Source of the DNA: Xanthobacteraceae bacterium
GTDB taxonomy: Bacteria; Pseudomonadota; Alphaproteobacteria; Rhizobiales; Xanthobacteraceae
DNA: 8,350 nucleotides
Direction: 5' to 3'
Assembly: GCA_030037185.1 (NCBI GenBank)
Contig: JASHRR010000479.1
Span: forward strand, 1 to 8,350
The stretch's first letter is position 1; each line of letters starts with the position of its first letter. The translations under genes were made by a program, and so were the position numbers. Positions 1 through 6,309 of the stretch are shown in pieces. The notes under the pieces were generated by a model. The model was not told the DNA's origin. It saw nothing but the letters and a program-made list of their open reading frames with translations, and did not search any database.

Positions 1-69
1 CACCTTCGTCAGTTCATTGACGTATGCCGCAAAGCGATCCGCATGTTCGAGTTCGCTCCCGAGACCCAT
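1..69 (-). CDS. IS701-family transposase, N-terminal fragment (runs off window)
   Basis: Only the first 23 codons are in the window; the rest lies beyond base 1. The reading begins MGLGSELEHADRFAAYVNEL and is preceded by GGGAGG seven bases before the ATG, a good ribosome binding site that fixes the start. The segment RFAAYVNELTKV matches my memory of the N-terminus of IS701-family DDE transposases, which usually read RFAAYVxxLxxVxGHADR before the GLLMPGERKSVEP block. That later block and the catalytic residues are outside the window, so the family call is pattern-based. The gene points away from the rest of the window. Whether it is intact cannot be told. Confidence 0.55.
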   Translation of the reverse strand, partial: MGLGSELEHADRFAAYVNELTKV

Positions 70-134
70 TCCAGCCTCCCGCTGATAGCAATCTCGACAA
101 CGATCTGATTCTTAAGCAGGATCATATGCGACGA

Positions 135-158
135 ACTGACTCAGGTTTATGAGTCAGT
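135..158. repeat. Perfect hairpin ACTGACTCA-N6-TGAGTCAGT
   Basis: Arms of nine bases (135-143 and 150-158) pair perfectly around the loop GGTTTA. It lies between the apparent transposase start at 69 and the supposed element end. IS elements often carry such a structure upstream of the transposase to block read-through from outside, so this could be a protective hairpin or a transposase-binding site. There is no T-run on either side that would make it a classical terminator. Confidence 0.6.
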
Positions 159-204
159 GGTACTAACCAACCCCATGTGTCTCCGCTAGGCTGAGTCATA
201 GGGC

Positions 205-356
205 TACAGCGTTGACATAGTTCCCATTGTCCGGGAAGGCGAGGTTTCGAGCGAACCAACGGCGCTGATCGCCTGGTTGAGCGAGGTTGGCGTAACCCTG
301 ACGCGATCGGTCTGGAGGCTGGACCGCTATCGCAATGGCTACGTGATGCCCTCGTG
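205..356 (+). pseudogene. IS110-family transposase fossil, frameshifted and truncated at both ends
   Basis: From about 205 the plus strand reads IVREGEVSSEPTALIAWL followed by SEVGVTLTR. It then continues one frame over, from 306, as IGLEAGPLSQWLRDALV. Together these are the N-terminal DEDD-type domain of an IS110-family transposase, whose typical text is IVREGxVASEPxAL...xxIGLEAGPLSQWL. One base appears lost at 304-306, where TR should run straight into IGLEAG. The start codon, the RH...ALSAQ-NKTDRND region and the C-terminal half are all missing, and the match stops near 356. It is a dead relic. Its left edge abuts the IS701-like end, suggesting a later insertion or deletion cut it. Confidence 0.75.
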
Positions 357-381
357 GGGACCAGCGTCGCGTCTGTCCCCA
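355..381. repeat. Inverted repeat TGGGGAC-N13-GTCCCCA
   Basis: Seven-base arms (355-361 and 375-381) pair perfectly, and the 13-base loop contains further partial pairing (AGCG with CGTCT). It sits exactly where the IS110 homology ends, so it may mark a junction or the end of another decayed element. No function can be assigned. Confidence 0.45.
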
Positions 382-469
382 GTCTCGTTACTAACTCCCT
401 CAGCAGGGATTATTATCTGTCAACTTCTCGGTTATTCAACAAAGGACTTACACGTTCGCACATGAATCA

Positions 470-600
470 GTGATGTCGATCAAAACGTCCTGTCGGCGTG
501 GAACAGCGGCGGGCACTTCGACTGCTGGCCAACATTCCGTTCGGTGCCACCGAGATAATCCTGCTCGCCCACCACGGCTTATGCCCGCGATTCTTGCCAC
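470..600 (+). pseudogene. Probable fossil of a small rhizobial hypothetical protein
   Basis: In one plus-strand frame bases 507-566 read RRALRLLANIPFGATEIILL and then LAHHG. This resembles a family of short rhizobial proteins I recall as RRRALxLLAxxxxGxTEExLLxHGF followed by a basic C-terminal half. The matching start (ATGTCGATC at 471) lies in a different frame, a stop falls at about 600, and the expected C-terminal half is not readable in any single frame. The region therefore looks like a multiply frameshifted relic. The family match is from memory and no function is known to me. Confidence 0.3.
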
Positions 601-770
601 ATCGTCCGGCATAGCGGCGACCGCATCGTACCCGCCGTCATTCCACGCGCCTACGGGCTCCACGAACATCCCATGGCCCATACGATTGCGCGGTTGATGC
701 CGATTTGTACGTCAGGCGCTTTTGAAAGCCGAGACAGTCACCATCGCCGCGATCGAGGACGGGAGGCACA

Positions 771-802
771 GGGACCATTGCTGCATTCCGCACCATGGTC
801 CC
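771..802 (-). terminator. Strong hairpin downstream of the receptor gene, possible 3' end
   Basis: GGGACCAT (771-778) and ATGGTCCC (795-802) pair perfectly over eight bases. TGC (779-781) and GCA (790-792) can extend the stem inward. The structure begins about 33 bases beyond the receptor stop codon, where a transcript end would be expected. There is no T-run after it on the minus strand, so it is not a canonical intrinsic terminator. It could instead protect the mRNA 3' end. Confidence 0.35.
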
Positions 803-834
803 CAACAATCGGCACGCATCATCGCGGCATGATT

Positions 835-3324
835 TCACCACTTGAAGTGCGCGCCAATTTCATAAGTGCGCGGGTCGCCGAGATAAACTTGGTCCGGATA
901 GCCCGGGTCGGAAAATGCGGCGTAGGTCTGGTTGGTCAGATTGCGCACGCGGAACGTCAGACGCATGTCGCTGATTTCCGGCCGTCCGAAATCTCTGCCG
1001 GGAATATCCACGAACGCATAGACGTCCACCGTTGTGTAGGCGTTCATGATGGTGGCGTCGTCTTCGAAAAGATAACGATTGCCAACGTGGCGCACTGATC
1101 CTCCGAACTCGACCGGCCAGCGCCAGTGATCGAAACGATAGGACGCGCCAGCATTGAAGATGACCGGAGCGACATTCGATGGCGTATTGCCGTTCCAATT
1201 TTCCACGACCCCAGTGACCGGATCGAGGACGGCAGCAAAGTCTTCGTACCGGGCTTGCGTCCAGGCAACGTTGCCCCAGAGCTTCAAGCCTTCGATTGGA
1301 CGTACTGCGCCGGCCAGTTCGATGCCCTTGGAGGCAATTTCGCCGGCGAGAGTGCTCGTCGTTTCAGTGATTGGCACATAAACGTTGCGCCGGTCGATGT
1401 CGTAGGCCGCGAAGGTCCACTCCGCCTTTTTATCCCAGAACAGCTGCTTGACGCCGGTCTCGTAGATTTCCGTGCTCGTCAAGGCCAGCGGTGTGTTGGC
1501 GGAGACGAAGAAGACGTCAGCGACCGCCGGATCGTACGACGAGGCGAACATGCTGTAAAATATCAAGTTCGAGATCGGCTCGTAGGTGTAAGCGGCGCGA
1601 TAGGACACCGGCTTCCAAGTCTGGCTGAACGGTTCGCCGGGGATAGGCGAGCAAATGCTGCAGTTGACGGTGTTGCTCGTCAGCATCCAATCGTCCACGC
1701 GAATGCCGCCGATCAGTGCGAATTCAGGCGTGACCTTAAGGCGATCTTCGACCGCCAGGGCGACATCATCAAGCCTCTTGTTAAAGATCTGCGGAAACTC
1801 CGTCCCGTAAACTCCCTGGACCGGATCGATCACCGACACGAAGTCGTAGGGATAATCACTGGGGTTGCCCTCTTGCACGAACGTGATCCTGTCGCTGCTC
1901 AGCTGGAGTTGGGCCGCAAGCCGGTTGTCCATACCGAACAGCCGAGAGTCCGCCAAGAAATCGAGATTGTTGCCGGCGACGTGCTGATTATGCGTCACAA
2001 AGAAGCGGTCGCGATCGATCACATTCGGCGCGAAGACCGCTCCGTTGTCGAAAGCATAGGTTTCGCTGTCGAGCCAGTTGCGCTGAGCCCGATAATAGTA
2101 AACCTGGTCCTTGACCGTGACGTTGTTGAGTGGCGTCCATTCGAATCCACTGCGCAGCCAAAGTTCCTTGGCGCCCGTGCTGTTATCGGCGACGTTGTAA
2201 TTGGTAGTGATCGTGCGCCCGTCAATCGTCATCGGCCCTAAATTATCGCCAGAAAACGTGCTAAACGCATTGCCTGAAACAACACCGTTGACAGCGTGGG
2301 AGCCCGCAAAGGAGACAGGAACCAGCGGAGTGCCCCAGTAGGCGTGTCCGGAATCTTCCTTGTATTCGACGGCCACGAACGTCTTGAACTCATTGTTGGC
2401 GCGATAATTCAGTTGCGCGGAGAGATCGCCGAGATCGCGAAAGTCACCGTCGACAAAGCTGTTGATCTTCGATTCAGTTATGTCGATGCGATAGTCGAGA
2501 CCATCCACCGTCGTGCTGCCGCCGGAGCCGTAATGCGTGCGGTATGAACCGTATGAATCCAACGAGAGGTCCAACTCGTTCTGAATCGGCCCCGTGGTTG
2601 GCTGCCTGCTGACGTAGTTGACCGCGCCGCCGATCGCCATCATCCCTGACATCAGCGCCGACGGCCCTTTCAGGAACTCGACTTGGTCGAGATTAGCCGT
2701 GTCCATCACGCGCGTCGTGTCGCTTGCCACACCGATCGAAATTCCATTGTAGAGAACGTTCACTGCCCCAAAGGTAAAGCCTCGCATCGAAAAGTTGGCC
2801 GGCGCCCCGGAAGAATCGAGGTCCAATACACCGACCGCGCCCTTTGCGATTTCGGTGGTGGTCCGGTAGCCCTGGTCTTGGATCGTCTGTTGATCGACAA
2901 CTTCTACTGTGGCGGGTGTTTCGCGCAATGGAAGGTCGAGCCGAGTCGCGCTTGGGGCTACAGCGTTCAAATTGGGACCGGGGGTGCCTGGCGCCACCTG
3001 CGCTGTCCCAGACTGCGTTGAAGGCGGTATCGGTTGTGGCGGTTGCTGCGTCACCACCCTTGGAGCCCGGGGCGCGGACCGTCCGGCGGTTGTGCCTGCT
3101 CCCCCCGGCTTTGCTGTTGATTGGCGTTTAACCGGCTTGACGACCGTGACTGGAGGGAGGTTCGGATTCGGTGGCGTTTGTCCTGGCGACGGCTGAGCGG
3201 GAGCGGGTTGATCCTGGGCTTCCACCTCACCGCAGGGGAAAAGCAGAAGTACCGCCATCATCGTTGAACCAAGCCATCGCGATCGGCGCTCGCCAAACAG
3301 CACCCACTTATGCGAATAGAACAT
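835..3324 (-). CDS. TonB-dependent siderophore-type outer-membrane receptor
   Basis: This 829-residue gated beta-barrel imports a ligand, most likely a ferric siderophore, across the outer membrane using TonB energy. A signal peptide (residues 1-36: basic start, hydrophobic MMAVLLLF, cleavage after VEA) leads into a proline-rich stretch. A TonB-box-like PPVTVVKPVKR lies at 57-67. The plug domain runs from about 130 to 245, with NFSMRGF, DQVEFLKGPSALMSG and GGAVNYVSR as hallmarks. The rest is barrel, ending in the aromatic FKW typical of Omp85 recognition. The open frame extends upstream to 3375, but starting at 3324 gives a proper signal peptide and a GGGGGG ribosome site. The barrel looks full-length. 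The ligand cannot be read from sequence. No N-terminal STN signalling domain is present, so FecR-type signalling is unlikely. Confidence 0.93.
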   Translation of the reverse strand: MFYSHKWVLFGERRSRWLGSTMMAVLLLFPCGEVEAQDQPAPAQPSPGQTPPNPNLPPVTVVKPVKRQSTAKPGGAGTTAGRSAPRAPRVVTQQPPQPIPPSTQSGTAQVAPGTPGPNLNAVAPSATRLDLPLRETPATVEVVDQQTIQDQGYRTTTEIAKGAVGVLDLDSSGAPANFSMRGFTFGAVNVLYNGISIGVASDTTRVMDTANLDQVEFLKGPSALMSGMMAIGGAVNYVSRQPTTGPIQNELDLSLDSYGSYRTHYGSGGSTTVDGLDYRIDITESKINSFVDGDFRDLGDLSAQLNYRANNEFKTFVAVEYKEDSGHAYWGTPLVPVSFAGSHAVNGVVSGNAFSTFSGDNLGPMTIDGRTITTNYNVADNSTGAKELWLRSGFEWTPLNNVTVKDQVYYYRAQRNWLDSETYAFDNGAVFAPNVIDRDRFFVTHNQHVAGNNLDFLADSRLFGMDNRLAAQLQLSSDRITFVQEGNPSDYPYDFVSVIDPVQGVYGTEFPQIFNKRLDDVALAVEDRLKVTPEFALIGGIRVDDWMLTSNTVNCSICSPIPGEPFSQTWKPVSYRAAYTYEPISNLIFYSMFASSYDPAVADVFFVSANTPLALTSTEIYETGVKQLFWDKKAEWTFAAYDIDRRNVYVPITETTSTLAGEIASKGIELAGAVRPIEGLKLWGNVAWTQARYEDFAAVLDPVTGVVENWNGNTPSNVAPVIFNAGASYRFDHWRWPVEFGGSVRHVGNRYLFEDDATIMNAYTTVDVYAFVDIPGRDFGRPEISDMRLTFRVRNLTNQTYAAFSDPGYPDQVYLGDPRTYEIGAHFKW

Positions 3325-3417
3325 CACGCAGCCCCCCGTTTTGGCATTTGGTGCCATCGCCCCACAAGCAATCACATATCCAGTAGCTCAGCTCACAGTC
3401 ACCCTTCCGTCGCCTGC

Positions 3418-3439
3418 CGGGAGGTATCGAAAGCTCCCG
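3418..3439 (-). other. 5'-leader hairpin CGGGAG-N10-CTCCCG before the receptor
   Basis: Arms 3418-3423 and 3434-3439 pair perfectly. The hairpin lies about 95 bases upstream of the receptor start, inside the leader if transcription begins near 3495. It could affect mRNA stability or translation. It does not match any riboswitch consensus I know. Confidence 0.4.
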
Positions 3440-3455
3440 CTGCAACGATCTTTAG

Positions 3456-3471
3456 CTCGCAAATAGGCGAG
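3456..3471 (-). other. Second 5'-leader hairpin CTCGC-N6-GCGAG
   Basis: Five-base perfect arms (3456-3460 and 3467-3471) lie around an AAATAG loop on the plus strand. With the neighbouring hairpin at 3418-3439 it would give the receptor mRNA a structured leader. The arms are short, so chance is possible. Confidence 0.3.
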
Positions 3472-3501
3472 TGTTCCCATGTTATCTGGAACATTCAGGT
3501 A

Positions 3502-3529
3502 ACGGTAAAAATATACAAGGTATTGTCAA
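3502..3529 (-). promoter_or_regulatory. Candidate promoter for the TonB-dependent receptor
   Basis: On the minus strand a perfect TTGACA (-35, bases 3529-3524) is followed after 16 bases by TACCGT (bases 3507-3502) as a weak -10. Transcription would start near 3495 and leave a leader of about 170 bases. The -35 is convincing. The -10 matches the consensus at only some positions, so another -10 or start further upstream is possible. Confidence 0.35.
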
Positions 3530-3603
3530 TCCATATACGTGGTTGTTATTGCCATCAGCTAAAATAAATAATCTATGTTGCGCGGCGGACACAAATCTAA
3601 GTT

Positions 3604-3649
3604 TAGTATGGGTGACTATACTATCAAATAATATAATTAATTATACTAT
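3604..3649. promoter_or_regulatory. AT-rich repeat cluster, candidate operator upstream of the receptor
   Basis: TATACTAT occurs twice as a direct repeat (3617-3624 and 3642-3649), 25 bases apart. A TAGTAT at 3604-3609 forms an inverted repeat with the first copy (TAGTAT-N8-ATACTA). Between the copies lies a perfect 14-base palindrome TATAATTAATTATA (3632-3645) that overlaps the second copy. Such spaced, partly palindromic sites are typical of repressor or activator binding, and iron regulators (Irr, RirA, Fur) would be expected here. The elements do not clearly match a consensus I can recall for any of them. Confidence 0.4.
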
Positions 3650-3834
3650 TTGCATCAGTCGGTCGTCGACCTCCTTCTATAACCGCCGAAGCCATTGTTC
3701 AATTTGCGTGATGACATGACACAACAGTTCGCGAGATAGTATCGCCGACCATATGTTTTTCGTTTCGCTAGTGGCCCTCGGGCTGCAGATGCATAGGTTG
3801 CCGGGGCAATCGGGAATCAGAACTGCAACACCAT

Positions 3835-4626
3835 TCAATTTACGTGTTTTACCCGGAAGATGACAGGCAGGATAAAGCTCAGCCCCTGCTCCACCACCAG
3901 TGGAGGCGGCTTGGGCACGGGGTCAGAGCGGCGGATCATGGCTAGCGCAGCTTCATCGAAGGACGCATCGCCCGATCCCCGCACGATAGCCGATGACAAC
4001 ACACGACCATCTTCATCGAGCACGAAGGTCACCAGGATCTCTGCGCTGTCGAGCGAACCGTTCGCGGGGTAGCGCTTGTGCTGATTGAAATGGGCGATCA
4101 ACTCTTTCTGCCATGCAGCGCGCACACGCTGCGTACTTTCGCCGGCACCTTGCGCGGGTGTGACCGAGCGCGCCGACTCTTGAGCAATTTCGGAGGTCGG
4201 ACGCGCCGTCGCCTTTGCGGCCTCGGTAGGAACCGCCGGACTTAGCACAAGCGGGGCCGGCGGTGATTGTTCTTCCTTCGGCTCTTTCTTTTTGATTAAG
4301 GCAACGGCAAGGTCGGGATCTTCGGTCTCGGACGGCACTGCTAGCGGTAAAATAATCGGTTCGACACGAACTTGCTCGACGGCCGGCGGGGTGGCAATCG
4401 ATTCCTCGGCATCTGGCCCCGGCGGCAAATCGATCGGCTCAAGCCGAGGAGCCAGAGGTTCGACCCCGACCTCGATTGCCGGCGCGCCCAGCTCCGCTTC
4501 AGGTTCATCCACACGAAGGTATTGGCGAGCAAGTGCGATGCAGGCTACATGGATTACAATAGCGCCGAAGGCCGCAAGCGCCCAGGCTGGCATCGCAATC
4601 CTTTGTGGCGACTCGAAATCCGACAT
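3835..4626 (-). CDS. tonB: TonB energy-transducing protein
   Basis: TonB links the ExbB-ExbD proton motor in the inner membrane to outer-membrane receptors. The 263-residue protein has a short cytoplasmic N-terminus and one membrane anchor at about residues 13-34. The anchor contains His26, in the position of the conserved anchor histidine (His20 of E. coli TonB). A long proline- and glutamate-rich periplasmic spacer follows (about 40-135, with KKKEPKEEQ near 112-120). The C-terminal TonB domain runs from about 170 to 260, with the RYP motif at 185-187 and the FVLDEDGRVLSSAIVRGSG strand region. The start is 12 bases after the exbD stop with only a weak ribosome site (GCCAGG), suggesting translational coupling. 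It is the third gene of the exbB-exbD-tonB operon. Confidence 0.93.
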   Translation of the reverse strand: MSDFESPQRIAMPAWALAAFGAIVIHVACIALARQYLRVDEPEAELGAPAIEVGVEPLAPRLEPIDLPPGPDAEESIATPPAVEQVRVEPIILPLAVPSETEDPDLAVALIKKKEPKEEQSPPAPLVLSPAVPTEAAKATARPTSEIAQESARSVTPAQGAGESTQRVRAAWQKELIAHFNQHKRYPANGSLDSAEILVTFVLDEDGRVLSSAIVRGSGDASFDEAALAMIRRSDPVPKPPPLVVEQGLSFILPVIFRVKHVN

Positions 4627-4638
4627 CGCGCCTGGCGC

Positions 4639-5106
4639 TCAACGAGGTAAGTTCGTCGGCGGCAGCGGCGAAGGTGCTGCACCGGGTATATGCTCAAGCG
4701 CAACGAGAGCTATTCTGAGATATCCCCCAACGCGCAGCAGCTCCAACACGTCCATCAAGTCGCCATAAGGAACAGTGCGATCAGCCCGCAGGAAGATGCG
4801 GCGATCTTTGGCGGCATCGGGCATCGCATCCAAAGTCTGCACAAGGTCCGTGCGCTGAACGGGATCGTCGTCGAGCGCAAGACCAAGATCGGATTTTATC
4901 GTGATGTAGACCGGCTTGTCTGGCTTGGTCGTGGGCACAGCGCTTGAAGAAGGCAGATCGACGGGAAGGTCCACGGTCGATAGCGGCGCCGCTACCATGA
5001 AGATAATCAGAAGAACAAGCATGACGTCGATGAACGGCGTCACATTAATTTCGTGGGCCTCCTCGTCGTCTTCGTCCTCGACATCCGCGTTAATGGAGCC
5101 GCCCAT
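4639..5106 (-). CDS. exbD: Biopolymer transport protein ExbD
   Basis: ExbD is the smaller stator subunit that, with ExbB, couples proton flow to TonB movement. The 155-residue protein has an acidic cytoplasmic tail (EDEDDEEAHE), then one transmembrane helix carrying the diagnostic NVTPFIDVMLVLLIIFMV. Asp27 matches the essential proton-handling aspartate (Asp25 in E. coli). The periplasmic domain contains VYITIKSD and the conserved FLRADRTVPYGDLMDVLELL. A proline-rich C-terminal tail (PSPLPPTNLP) is a little longer than usual. It starts three bases after the exbB stop, so the two are almost certainly co-translated in fixed proportion. Confidence 0.95.
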   Translation of the reverse strand: MGGSINADVEDEDDEEAHEINVTPFIDVMLVLLIIFMVAAPLSTVDLPVDLPSSSAVPTTKPDKPVYITIKSDLGLALDDDPVQRTDLVQTLDAMPDAAKDRRIFLRADRTVPYGDLMDVLELLRVGGYLRIALVALEHIPGAAPSPLPPTNLPR

Positions 5107-5109
5107 GTA

Positions 5110-5883
5110 TTACTCCGCCGCGCGCGAATCCATTCGACCCTGGGTGAGATCAAGGTCGCGAGATACAAGCCGCGCGACCGCGCCCGACGCCCGGGCGACC
5201 AGGTCCAGATAGCCCCTGATGGTCCGCGTAAGCTGATTGTAGAAGATGACCGCTGGAATCGCAGCCGCGAGACCGAAGGCGGTCGCGAGCAACGCCTCAG
5301 CGATCCCCGGAGCGACGACGGCGAGATTTGTCGTTTGGGCTTTTGAAATGCCGATGAAGCTGTTCATGATGCCCCAGACGGTGCCAAACAGACCCACGAA
5401 TGGAGCAGTCGCCCCGATCGTGCCGAGCACGACCATGCCTTGCCGAGCAGCGCGTGCCTCTGCGCGCACGATTTCAGAAAACCTCGAAGCGGCGCGCTCC
5501 TTGATCCCGCTTTCCACTGCACTACCGGCCGAAAGGCGCATTTCGTGAACCGCGGCCGCCAGCAAGCTCGCAATCACGTTGCGCTTGGGCCCAGTCGCGA
5601 GCTGCGCTTCGGAGACCGTGCGCGCTGCCGAAATCCGGGCGAGCGCCGCATTGAGTTGCCACTGCGCCAGCTTGAGCCTTGCCCATTTCGCCAGAAAAAT
5701 CGTCCAAGTCACGACGGACGCAAACGCCAGGCTCATCATGACCGCTTCGACGAGAACATCGGCGGAGAGAACCATCGACCATGGCCACACTTCGCGTAGT
5801 GTCGCAGGTACCCGCTCTTGCGCGAGCAAAGGTGACGCAAGCAAAAGCATCGCTACTGCCGCCACTGTTGCTCGATTTTTCAT
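5110..5883 (-). CDS. exbB: Biopolymer transport protein ExbB (MotA/TolQ/ExbB family)
   Basis: ExbB is the larger subunit of the inner-membrane proton motor driving TonB. The 257-residue protein has a cleavable-looking signal peptide (about 1-21, LLLASPLLAQ) and a first transmembrane helix at about 43-64. A cytoplasmic loop follows. TM2 lies at about 152-175 with the family text GTIGATAPFVGLFGTVWGIM, and TM3 at about 190-214 with APGIAEALLATAFGLAAAIP. Glu196 and Thr201 match the conserved E. coli residues Glu176 and Thr181. The N-terminal extension with a signal sequence is common in alphaproteobacterial ExbB. The ATG at 5883 has a poor ribosome site, so initiation may be weak. It is the first gene of the operon. 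Confidence 0.95.
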   Translation of the reverse strand: MKNRATVAAVAMLLLASPLLAQERVPATLREVWPWSMVLSADVLVEAVMMSLAFASVVTWTIFLAKWARLKLAQWQLNAALARISAARTVSEAQLATGPKRNVIASLLAAAVHEMRLSAGSAVESGIKERAASRFSEIVRAEARAARQGMVVLGTIGATAPFVGLFGTVWGIMNSFIGISKAQTTNLAVVAPGIAEALLATAFGLAAAIPAVIFYNQLTRTIRGYLDLVARASGAVARLVSRDLDLTQGRMDSRAAE

Positions 5884-5978
5884 AACTCAACCGATGAAGC
5901 TTTCCGATCGCCCCTGTGATTTGCGAAGGCAACGCTCGCGCGATTAGCACTAGGAGCGACACCGCTATCGCGTTCGTG

Positions 5979-6008
5979 ATATTGCCTTGGCGTACGATTG
6001 TAAGTCAA
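5979..6008 (-). promoter_or_regulatory. Candidate promoter of the exbB-exbD-tonB operon
   Basis: On the minus strand TTGACT (bases 6008-6003) and CAATAT (5984-5979) are separated by 18 bases, giving a reasonable housekeeping-type promoter. Transcription would begin near 5972, leaving a leader of about 90 bases before exbB. I see no clear iron-regulator box next to it. Confidence 0.4.
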
Positions 6009-6184
6009 ATTCGTTCCTTATGATAGCCGTGGTAGTGTTCGCAACGAGGATCGACAGAGTGAGTAGTGTACTCCACTATGCCGTCCGCGGATTCTGTTTG
6101 CAATGACGAGGGGGCTCACCAAGCTGCCAAGGTGGTGGACAGCGGGGCCGAGCCATTGATTGTTTTCCTTTCAAAAACCGCGCG

Positions 6185-6309
6185 GAAAATAAGTGGCTGT
6201 GGTTTCTGCTGTACCGGCGCCACCCCTAAACCAAGGCTTTACCGACACGCGGGAGGAAGCGCGGGCAGCGCTGGCCGCACGCTATGAGCAGGTGGAACGT
6301 GAGCAATGA
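6185..6309 (+). pseudogene. Fossil of a small hypothetical protein, frameshifted
   Basis: Bases 6185-6208 read ENKWLWFL in one frame, which stops at 6227-6229. The next frame takes over as VPAPPLNQGFTDTREEAR and AALAARYEQVEREQ, ending at the TGA at 6307-6309. Rhizobial genomes carry many short proteins with a tryptophan-rich WxWFL segment followed by FTxTREEAxAA. I infer that this is one such gene broken by an indel near 6208-6213. A GTG (6193-6195) just after an in-frame stop could still start a 38-residue peptide in the second frame. No function is known to me. A further short frame begins at 6299 and is too short to call. Confidence 0.4.

Larger units (their letters stand above)
1..189 (-). 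mobile_element. End of a probable IS701-type insertion sequence (boundary approximate)
   Basis: This is the transposase start plus its 5' non-coding end. The right boundary is inferred. IS110 transposase homology on the other strand becomes readable from about base 205, and in-frame stops at 187-189 and 199-201 close that frame. IS701 elements are known to use a four-base YTAR-type target, and CTAG sits at 186-189. The terminal inverted repeat and the second target copy cannot be seen, so the exact end is uncertain. Confidence 0.35.
382..834. other. Gene-poor stretch between IS debris and receptor gene
   Basis: Apart from the possible fossil at 470-600 and the hairpin at 771-802, I find no supportable gene here. 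The open frames on both strands lack good ribosome binding sites, have no recognisable domains and overlap one another. The composition is GC-rich, like coding DNA that has decayed. Confidence 0.5.
3325..3834. other. Intergenic region between tonB and the receptor gene
   Basis: No gene is supportable on either strand in this half-kilobase. Its centre (about 3490-3660) is strikingly AT-rich compared with the GC-rich genes on both sides, which fits a control region. It holds the candidate promoter, repeat cluster and leader hairpins listed separately, plus a compact palindrome GGTCG-T-CGACC at 3661-3671. The receptor is therefore probably transcribed on its own, although read-through from tonB cannot be excluded because I see no terminator after tonB. 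Confidence 0.6.

Noticed and set aside
673..1098. Plus-strand frame of 141 codons over the receptor 3' end
   Set aside because: Most of it is antisense to the receptor barrel and the rest is non-coding. No ribosome site or domain supports it.
1126..2241. Long plus-strand open frame (371 codons) antisense to the receptor gene
   Set aside because: It lies wholly opposite a convincing receptor, has no recognisable domain and is the expected by-product of GC-rich codon use.
3224..3324. Lipoprotein signal on the receptor (FPC in the signal peptide)
   Set aside because: The residues before the cysteine do not fit a lipobox, and VEA-Q just after is a standard signal-peptidase I site.
3325..3375. 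Upstream starts of the receptor frame (GTG at 3375, ATG at 3357)
   Set aside because: They would put extra polar residues before the signal peptide, while 3324 has a G-rich ribosome site and gives a normal signal sequence.
3330..3500. Possible cobalamin riboswitch in the receptor leader
   Set aside because: The B12-box consensus is not present. Only loosely similar G- and C-rich words occur.
3790..3815. TTGCC-CC-GGCAA as a terminator after tonB
   Set aside because: The loop would be only two bases and there is no T-run, so a functional terminator is unlikely.
835..5883. Fec-type surface signalling system
   Set aside because: The receptor has no STN domain, and neither a sigma factor nor an anti-sigma gene is in the window.
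5522..5962. Minus-strand frame overlapping the start of exbB, with GTG start
   Set aside because: It overlaps exbB in another frame. exbB is clearly real and this frame shows no domain.
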